From DATBLE01 sp036555585 (GTDB taxonomy: Bacteria; Actinomycetota; Thermoleophilia; Gaiellales; Gaiellaceae): a stretch of 64,000 nt of DNA. How positions within the stretch are numbered: the stretch's first letter is position 1; the number at the start of each line of letters is the position of its first letter. Positions 59,190-64,000 of the stretch are shown here, one piece after another. The notes beneath the pieces were generated by a model that worked only from the letters and a program-made list of their open reading frames with translations, did not search any database and was not told the origin of the DNA. The translations under genes were made by a program, and so were the position numbers. Location of the stretch: assembly GCA_036555585.1 (NCBI GenBank), contig DATBLE010000060.1:1-64000 (forward strand). Direction: 5' to 3'.

Positions 59190-59824
59190 CAGACGTCTGG
59201 TCCGAGCGCGCCGCCGCGTACCGCGAGAGCGAAGCCCACCGCGAGGGCCGCGACCTCGACCTGATCGTCGAGTGGGCGACCGGCGCGCGGACGGCGCTCG
59301 ACGTCGCCACCGGCGGCGGCCATGTCGCGCGGCGCCTCCGCGAGGCAGGGGTGAAGGTGGTCACGACGGACGCGGCGCCGGGGATGGCGCCGGACGTCGT
59401 CTGCCGCAGCGAGGAGCTGCCGTTCGCCGACGGCAGCTTCGACGCGGTCGTCTGCCGCGTGGCCGCGCACCACTTCGACGACGTCGAGCGGGCGGTCGCC
59501 GAGATGGTGCGCGTCAGCGGATCGCTCGTCCTGATCTCGGACAACCTGCACGGCGGCGAGGAGCTCGAGCGCGCTGAGAAGCTGCGCGACCCGTCGCACG
59601 TCCGCAACTACGGCGAGGAGGAGTGGCGCCGGTTCCTGCAGGCTGCCGGCGCACGGGTCGAGGTCGCCGAGGCGGTTCGCCATCCGGTCGCGCTCGAGCC
59701 GTGGCTGGACCGCGCCGGCTGCTCCGGCGAGGACGCGGCGCGCGTCCGCGAGCTCGTCGCCGACCGCCTCGAGGACGGCAAGGTCGTGCTCGACCGGATC
59801 GTGATCAAGGCGGTGAAGGCCTAG
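59186..59824 (+). CDS. SAM-dependent class I methyltransferase (Methyltransf_11)
   Basis: This 212-residue protein has the SAM-binding ALDVATGGGHVARRLREAG (motif I), VTTDAAPGM (acidic loop), ELPFADGSFDAVVCRVAAHH and LVLISDNL. The fold is like UbiE/small-molecule methyltransferases. It overlaps sucC by four bases and its TAG overlaps the GTG of sucD, so it is translated between the two suc subunits. The substrate is unknown. Confidence 0.88.
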   Translation: MTDVWSERAAAYRESEAHREGRDLDLIVEWATGARTALDVATGGGHVARRLREAGVKVVTTDAAPGMAPDVVCRSEELPFADGSFDAVVCRVAAHHFDDVERAVAEMVRVSGSLVLISDNLHGGEELERAEKLRDPSHVRNYGEEEWRRFLQAAGARVEVAEAVRHPVALEPWLDRAGCSGEDAARVRELVADRLEDGKVVLDRIVIKAVKA

Positions 59825-60699
59825 TGGCGATCGTCGTCGACGGCGGCACCAGGCTCGTCGTCCAGGGACTGACCGGGCGCGAGGGCACGTTCCACGGGCT
59901 GCGGAACCGCGCCTACGGGACGCAGCTCGTGGCCGGCGTCACCCCGGGCAAGGGAGGCCAGGACGTCGAGGGCGTGCCCGTCTTCGACACCGTCGCCGGG
60001 GCCGTCGCGGAGACGGGCGCGAACACGACGATGATCTTCGTCCCGGCCCGGTTCGCGACCGACGCGATCTACGAGGCGGTCGACGCAGGGATCGGCACGG
60101 TGATCTGCATCGCCGAGGGGCTGGCGGCGCACGACATGCTCCGGCTCTACAACTACATCCGCCCCCGCGGCGTGACGATGCTCGGCCCGAACTGCCCGGG
60201 CGCCCTCTCGCCGGGCAAGGCGAACGTCGGGATCATCCCGGCGGAGATCTTCGCCGCGGGCTCGATCGGGCTCGTCTCCCGTTCGGGGACGTTGACCTAC
60301 CAGATCGGCCACGAGCTGACCGGCCTCGGGCTCGGCAACTCGACCATCGTCGGGATCGGGGGCGATCCGATCGTCGGCTCGTCCTTCATCGACGTGCTGG
60401 AGCTCTTCGAGGCGGATCCCGAGACGGAGATGGTGGTCATGGTCGGCGAGATCGGCGGCGACGAGGAGGAGAAGGCGGCCCGCTACATCGCCGCGGAGAT
60501 GTCCAAGCCGGTGGTCGCCTACATCGCCGGCTTCAGCGCGCCGCCCGGCAAGACGATGGGGCACGCCGGCGCGATCATCACCGGGTCGTCCGGCACCGCC
60601 CAGGCGAAGAAGGAGGCGCTCGAGGCGAACGGCGTCCGCGTCGGCACCTCGCCGACCGAGGCGGCGCAGATCGCGGCCGAGGTGCTGCGCGGCGCGTAG
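59824..60699 (+). CDS. sucD: Succinyl-CoA ligase alpha subunit
   Basis: This 291-residue subunit has the CoA-binding VVQGLTGREGTFHGLRNRAY, ICIAEGLAAHDM, the GPNCPGALSPGKANVGIIP signature and the phospho-His in GKTMGHAGAIITG. It forms the active complex with SucC. The GTG overlaps the stop of the methyltransferase gene. The 3' end faces the glutaredoxin-like gene with no clear terminator. Confidence 0.95.
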   Translation: MAIVVDGGTRLVVQGLTGREGTFHGLRNRAYGTQLVAGVTPGKGGQDVEGVPVFDTVAGAVAETGANTTMIFVPARFATDAIYEAVDAGIGTVICIAEGLAAHDMLRLYNYIRPRGVTMLGPNCPGALSPGKANVGIIPAEIFAAGSIGLVSRSGTLTYQIGHELTGLGLGNSTIVGIGGDPIVGSSFIDVLELFEADPETEMVVMVGEIGGDEEEKAARYIAAEMSKPVVAYIAGFSAPPGKTMGHAGAIITGSSGTAQAKKEALEANGVRVGTSPTEAAQIAAEVLRGA

Positions 60700-60725
60700 C
60701 GGCGCAGCTTCGGCACCGAGCGGGA

Positions 60726-61028
60726 TCAGCCGAACGCGATCTCCTCGAACTCGGGCACCTCGGCCCGCGCCTTCGCGCGATGCCGGCCCGCGTCGGACGG
60801 CTCGTGATAGGTGCGGTCGAGGTACTCGAGGATGTCGTCGTCTCCGTGGAGGAAGCGGCCGCCGTCGACGAGAACCGGGATCGAGTCGTCGCCGACCCTG
60901 TCGCGCATGGCCGACCGCTGCTCGGGCTCGGCCGGCACCTGCCGGGCCACGAAGTCGATTCCGAGCTCGGTCAGGCGCTGACGGACGCGGTGGGAGTGCG
61001 GGCACCACTCGGCTTGGTAGTGCTCCAT
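60726..61028 (-). CDS. Glutaredoxin / GST N-terminal-like protein
   Basis: This 100-residue thioredoxin-fold protein has MEHYQAEWCPHSHRVRQRL with a CPHS (CxxS) active site, the cis-Pro in SIPVLVDGG and DDILEYLDRTY, the glutathione-site acidic residue pair. It resembles glutaredoxins and glutathione transferase N-domains. Actinobacteria usually lack glutathione, so the thiol partner is uncertain. The ATG is at 61026-61028, 59 bases from the divergent aminotransferase. Confidence 0.82.
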   Translation of the reverse strand: MEHYQAEWCPHSHRVRQRLTELGIDFVARQVPAEPEQRSAMRDRVGDDSIPVLVDGGRFLHGDDDILEYLDRTYHEPSDAGRHRAKARAEVPEFEEIAFG

Positions 61029-61075
61029 GCCGCCGGCGTACCCGCGGCCCGTCGGATGCAATCGCAAGCCGTGAC

Positions 61076-61081
61076 TAGACT
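61076..61081 (+). promoter_or_regulatory. -10 box of the aminotransferase gene
   Basis: TAGACT is followed by GGCCCC and GTG. Apart from one base this equals the radA start region at 25572. Confidence 0.6.
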
Positions 61082-61087
61082 GGCCCC

Positions 61088-62179
61088 GTGGCCGTGATCT
61101 CCTTCGCGCGCGGGATTCCCGCGCCGGACTGCCTGCCGGTCGAGCAGATCGCCGACTGCGCACGCGCGGCGATCGAGCGTGACGGCAGGACGATCCTCAA
61201 CTACGGACCTGTGGGCGGGTACGAGCCGCTCCGGGAATGGGTCGCCGAACGCCACGACGTGCAGCCGTCGCAGGTGCTGATCACGAACGGATCGCTCCAG
61301 GGGCTCTCCCTGGTCGCAGGGCTGCTGGTCGAGCCCGGCGGCCGCGTGCTGGTCGAGGGCCCGACGTACGACCGCGCGCTGCACATCACCGCCCGGCACC
61401 GCGGGCAGCCGGTCGTGGTGCCGATGGACGACGACGGGCTCGACCCGGACGCGCTCGAGCTGCCGGCCGCGTTCCTCTACACGATCCCGACGTTCCAGAA
61501 CCCGAGCGGCCGCACGCTGTCGCTCGAGCGCCGGCACGCGCTCGCCGCGCTGGCCCGCGAGGGGAAGGTGCTCGTGCTCGAGGACGATCCGTACTCGCTC
61601 GTCCGCTACGAGGGCGAGGCATTGCCCTCGGTGCACCGGCTCGCCTCCGGCCAGGGCGTCGTCTACTCGTTCTCGTTCTCCAAGATCGTCGCTCCCGGCC
61701 TGCGGGTCGGCTACCTGGTCGGCGACACAGCGCTGATCGGGCGCCTCGAGGCGCTGGCCGTCCAGACGTACCTGACCCCTGCGCTGCTCCCGCAGGCGAC
61801 CGCCTACGAGTTCGTCAGCCGCGGGCTGCTCGACGCCAACGTCGAGCGGGTCGTCGGCCTGTTGCGCGAGCGTCGCGACGCGATGCTGTCGGCGCTCGGA
61901 AGCGAGATGCCCGAGGACACGCAGTGGAGCAGGCCGGAAGGCGGCTACTTCACCTGGCTCGAGCTGCCGGCGGGAACCGACGCCGGCGCGCTTCTCCGGA
62001 CCTCGACCGAAGCGGGTGTCACCTTCGTCCAGGGCACCGACTTCTTCCCGCCGGGCGCCGGCGGAGCGTCTTCGGCGCGCCTCGCCTTCAGCTTCGTCTC
62101 GCCGGCCGACGTGACCGCCGGCGTCGCCCTACTTGCGGGGTTGCTTCGCGAGCCGCGAACGTCGGCGGTGGCGATATAG
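61088..62179 (+). CDS. PLP-dependent aminotransferase, LysN/2-aminoadipate type
   Basis: This 363-residue fold-type I enzyme has LNYGPVGGYEPLREWVAERH, TNGSLQGLSLVAGLLVEPGG, the EDDPYSLVRY strand, the PLP lysine in SFSFSKIVAPGLRVGYL and RPEGGYFTWLELP. It matches the aminotransferase domain of MocR-like proteins but has no N-terminal GntR domain. The substrate is an amino acid not determinable here. The GTG start is leaderless. The last 51 bases overlap the convergent LapA-like gene. Confidence 0.9.
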   Translation: MAVISFARGIPAPDCLPVEQIADCARAAIERDGRTILNYGPVGGYEPLREWVAERHDVQPSQVLITNGSLQGLSLVAGLLVEPGGRVLVEGPTYDRALHITARHRGQPVVVPMDDDGLDPDALELPAAFLYTIPTFQNPSGRTLSLERRHALAALAREGKVLVLEDDPYSLVRYEGEALPSVHRLASGQGVVYSFSFSKIVAPGLRVGYLVGDTALIGRLEALAVQTYLTPALLPQATAYEFVSRGLLDANVERVVGLLRERRDAMLSALGSEMPEDTQWSRPEGGYFTWLELPAGTDAGALLRTSTEAGVTFVQGTDFFPPGAGGASSARLAFSFVSPADVTAGVALLAGLLREPRTSAVAI

Positions 62180-62503
62180 CTGCGAGAGCAGGATCCCGCC
62201 GAGCAGCCCGACGCCGAGCAGCAGCAGGATCGCCCAGATCAGCCTGACCCTCTCCGTCGCGAAGACGAAGTGGACGTCGATTCGCTGTCCGTTCTCGGCG
62301 ACGAACGCAATCGCGTAGGCGGTCACCAGCAGGAGGAGGCCGATCTTGACCCAGAGCATCGGCTGCCACGTCGACGGCCGGTCCTCCTCGGGCGGCGCCT
62401 CCTCGGCCGGGACGCTCGTCGGAGGCGTGCCGACCTGCGTCCCCCCGGGCGGAGCCTCGCCGGCGGGGCGGTCGGGGACCCCCGGAGGCTGAGGCGTGCT
62501 CAC
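62129..62503 (-). CDS. LapA-like (DUF1049) membrane protein
   Basis: This 124-residue protein has a ~45-residue Pro/Glu-rich cytoplasmic start and two membrane helices (VKIGLLLLVTAYAIAFVAEN and LIWAILLLLGVGLLGGILLS) that flank NGQRIDVHFVFATER, the DUF1049 pattern. It ends in a basic tail (RHRRRSRLAKQPRK). LapA-like proteins assist envelope assembly in proteobacteria; the role here is unknown. The GTG follows a TAGGAT box. Confidence 0.84.
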   Translation of the reverse strand: MSTPQPPGVPDRPAGEAPPGGTQVGTPPTSVPAEEAPPEEDRPSTWQPMLWVKIGLLLLVTAYAIAFVAENGQRIDVHFVFATERVRLIWAILLLLGVGLLGGILLSQLYRHRRRSRLAKQPRK

Positions 62504-62510
62504 GGCGATG

Positions 62511-62516
62511 ATCCTA
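62511..62516 (-). promoter_or_regulatory. -10 box of the LapA-like gene
   Basis: TAGGAT on the minus strand ends seven bases before the GTG at 62503. It lies at the 3' end of the upstream mini-gene. Confidence 0.5.
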
Positions 62517-62702
62517 CGCCGGGGCGACCTGAGGTGCGAATGCGCTCAGGGGGCGAGGCACGAGCTGCGGCTGCTGCGGCGGGACGAGGATTCCGCGGTG
62601 CGTGCTCCTGAAGGTGGGACACGGCGACTCCAGCAGGAGGGCGCACAGACCCGCCTTGTGGAAATAGCAGTCCTCGCAGGTGACCTCGACGCGCTTGCCC
62701 AC
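62514..62702 (-). CDS. Small Cys-rich (zinc-ribbon-like) protein
   Basis: This 62-residue protein reads VGKRVEVTCEDCYFHKAGLC then ALLLESPCPTFRSTHRG. Four cysteines (CxxC-x8-C-x7-C) may bind zinc or a cluster, and the CPTFR end looks conserved in actinobacterial small proteins as far as I recall. The GTG at 62700-62702 has an AGGAGCGGAGGAAG purine tract upstream and a TATCAT -10-like box at 62744-62749. The Pro-rich tail (LVPPQQPQLVPRPL) is low complexity. Function unknown. Confidence 0.68.
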   Translation of the reverse strand: MGKRVEVTCEDCYFHKAGLCALLLESPCPTFRSTHRGILVPPQQPQLVPRPLSAFAPQVAPA

Positions 62703-62835
62703 GTGCTTCCTCCGCTCCTCCCGATGGCGACGAACCGAGAGCGATGATAGGACGGTCGCGCCACGGTTCAAGGGGGCGGACCGCGAAAAACGTGCTCTTT
62801 GCGGACGATTCCAAATACGCCGATTTGCAGCGGTT

Positions 62836-63888
62836 TTACCGCTTCGGCGGAAGCGTTGCCAGTGCCCGCAACGCCTGTCGAAAACTCTCCACAGGGATGA
62901 CCCGGACCGGTCCTGCCCACTTGCGGGCTTCTTTCGCGTTATCCCCAGCAGGCACAAGGAAGACGTCCACCCCGGCGCGGCGCACGCCGATCGCCTTCTG
63001 CTTCACACCGCCGATGGGCTCGACCGTGCCGTCGGTGTCCAGCTCGCCGGTCGCCGCCACCTTGTAGCCGTGCGTGACGTCGTGCCCGAGCTCCTCGAGC
63101 ACGTCGAGTGCGAAGGCCAGGCCGGCAGAGGGGCCGCCGATGGAGCCCGCGTCGATCTTGACGGGGATCGGCAGCGTGATCTGGGCGGCGGTCTTGACGA
63201 TCACGCCGAGGATCGCACGCTTGGGATCCGGGACGCAGCGGGTGACGCCGGGCTGCACCGTGCAACCCTCGATCGTGCTCACGGACCTGGTCTCGAGCTC
63301 GCCGCCGGTGCGGATCGCGAGGCGCACCTTGTCCCCCGGCCGATGGACGGCCATCAGCCGGCGCACGTCCCCGGTCGTGCGCACCCGCTTGCCGTCGATC
63401 GCCTCGATGATCTGGGTCGGCTCGAGCCGTGCCTTCGCGGCGGGCGAGCCGGGGGCGACCTGCTCGATCAGCGCGCCTCTCGGCTGCACGCCGACCTTGT
63501 AGCCCAGGTGCCGCAGCGCGACCGCGCCGGCGATCTCCTGCGACGTGGCCATCTCGCGCAGGTTCTCGAGGTGGGTCTGGCTGTCGCTCGTGCCCGGCGG
63601 GTTCACCTGGTCGGCCTTCACCAGCGTCTCTCCGTCGTGGACGAAGTGGAAGAGCTGCTCGAACAGCTTTGCGCGGCGGACGATGACCGCGTCGTAGTAG
63701 ATGCCGCCCCGGCCGCCGGGATCCTTGCCGCCCTGGACGCTCACGAGCGGCGCGACCGGCCTGGCCTTGTCCGGCAGGAAGACGTAGTAGTCGGACGGGA
63801 CGATCCAGAGGATCGCGGCGGTCGCGACCAGCAGGACGAGGCCCGCTCCGAGGAGCGTCCAGGGGGAGGGGAGGCGCAGGCGTCTCAG
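62836..63888 (-). CDS. PDZ-Lon (S16) membrane protease, YlbL-like (probable CTG start)
   Basis: This protein has an N-terminal membrane helix (LLGAGLVLLVATAAILWIV), a PDZ domain (GALIEQVAPGSPAAKARLEP) and a C-terminal Lon protease domain with the catalytic Ser in GGPSAGLAFALDVL and Lys in GGVKQKAIGVRRAGV. The first ATG/GTG/TTG in frame is GTG 63744, but this would delete the membrane helix and the conserved VPSDYYVFLPDKARPV. The open frame extends upstream to CTG at 63886-63888, which overlaps the SDR stop as CTGA, like the GTGA overlaps nearby. I therefore call a CTG start, giving 350 residues. Confidence 0.85.
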   Translation of the reverse strand: MRRLRLPSPWTLLGAGLVLLVATAAILWIVPSDYYVFLPDKARPVAPLVSVQGGKDPGGRGGIYYDAVIVRRAKLFEQLFHFVHDGETLVKADQVNPPGTSDSQTHLENLREMATSQEIAGAVALRHLGYKVGVQPRGALIEQVAPGSPAAKARLEPTQIIEAIDGKRVRTTGDVRRLMAVHRPGDKVRLAIRTGGELETRSVSTIEGCTVQPGVTRCVPDPKRAILGVIVKTAAQITLPIPVKIDAGSIGGPSAGLAFALDVLEELGHDVTHGYKVAATGELDTDGTVEPIGGVKQKAIGVRRAGVDVFLVPAGDNAKEARKWAGPVRVIPVESFRQALRALATLPPKR

Positions 63889-64000
63889 AGGAGGTTGCGC
63901 GTGACGCCGCCGTCGACCGGCACGACCGCCCCGGTGACGTAGGCCGCACGGTCGGAGGCGAGGAAGCAGGCGACGGCCGCGATCTCCGCCGGCTCCCCGA
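63885..64000 (-). CDS. SDR family oxidoreductase (3' end only)
   Basis: Only the last 37 or so codons are in the window. They read AEIAAVACFLASDRAAYVTG then AVVPVDGGVTRNLL, the classic short-chain dehydrogenase C-terminus (FLxSDxAxYVTGxxxxVDGG). The rest lies beyond base 64000 on the minus strand. It is coupled to the PDZ-Lon gene by the CTGA overlap. Confidence 0.88.
   Translation of the reverse strand, partial: GEPAEIAAVACFLASDRAAYVTGAVVPVDGGVTRNLL

Noticed and set aside
60726..61028. Second selenoprotein candidate (thioredoxin fold)
   Set aside because: The active site is CPHS with ordinary codons and no in-frame TGA.

Overview
The window looks like chromosomal DNA from a high-GC actinobacterium, most likely from the class Thermoleophilia (Gaiellales or a neighbour). 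This is an inference from three things: very high GC with many GTG/TTG starts; the mix of CarD, a SigH-like sigma factor, the GltX-CysS-RlmB-YacP string and actinobacterial acyl-CoA carboxylase subunits; and extremely dense packing with many 4-base GTGA/ATGA overlaps. Many genes appear to be leaderless: a TANNNT box ends only 6-10 bases before the start codon.

Layout. 1-2022: end of lysS and a DUF433/DUF5615 toxin-antitoxin-like pair whose second gene is frameshifted. 2045-18014: a surface polysaccharide locus with six glycosyltransferases, an O-antigen-ligase-like polymerase, a Wzz/tyrosine-kinase protein, a PIG-L deacetylase, a flippase, an initiating sugar-phosphate transferase, a sugar epimerase and an unusual phosphotransferase-like protein. 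18172-22312: a sulfate ABC importer (binding protein, CysT, CysW, CysA) beside an Rrf2 regulator. 22345-29737: housekeeping genes clpC, radA, carD, ispD, a PHP phosphatase and ispF. 29679-35141: a MarR regulator with a secreted beta-propeller, a GNAT enzyme, and an operon dlh-mutY-81 aa protein-AhpD-like gene.

35300-44943: oxidoreductase, YbhN-like membrane protein, ROK sugar kinase, L,D-transpeptidase plus M23 peptidase, then gltX-cysS-rlmB-yacP and a SigH-like sigma factor. 44894-47732: a broken PD-(D/E)XK gene, tRNA-Thr(UGU), a Cys/Met-metabolism PLP enzyme and an MFS exporter. 47772-53836: acyl-CoA carboxylase genes interleaved with a NlpC/P60 hydrolase and pgsA. 53784-57089: a candidate peptide-modification operon (ABC exporter, Asp/Gly/Thr-repeat peptide, cupin oxygenase). 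57116-64000: DUF1028 protein, sucC-methyltransferase-sucD, a glutaredoxin-like protein, an aminotransferase, a LapA-like protein, a Cys-rich mini-protein, a PDZ-Lon protease and the end of an SDR gene.

Two signals stand out. First, the AhpD-like gene at 31972-32610 carries an in-frame UGA at the second cysteine of its CxxC motif. It is followed at the bacterial spacing by a hairpin with a GGUC loop, so it is probably a selenoprotein, and it sits in an operon with mutY. Second, the 53784-57089 operon pairs a 68 aa peptide with six perfect DGTDG repeats with a JmjC/cupin oxygenase and an ABC exporter, which could be an undescribed ribosomal-peptide modification system. Two probable CTG start codons (cysT and the PDZ-Lon protease) are also notable.
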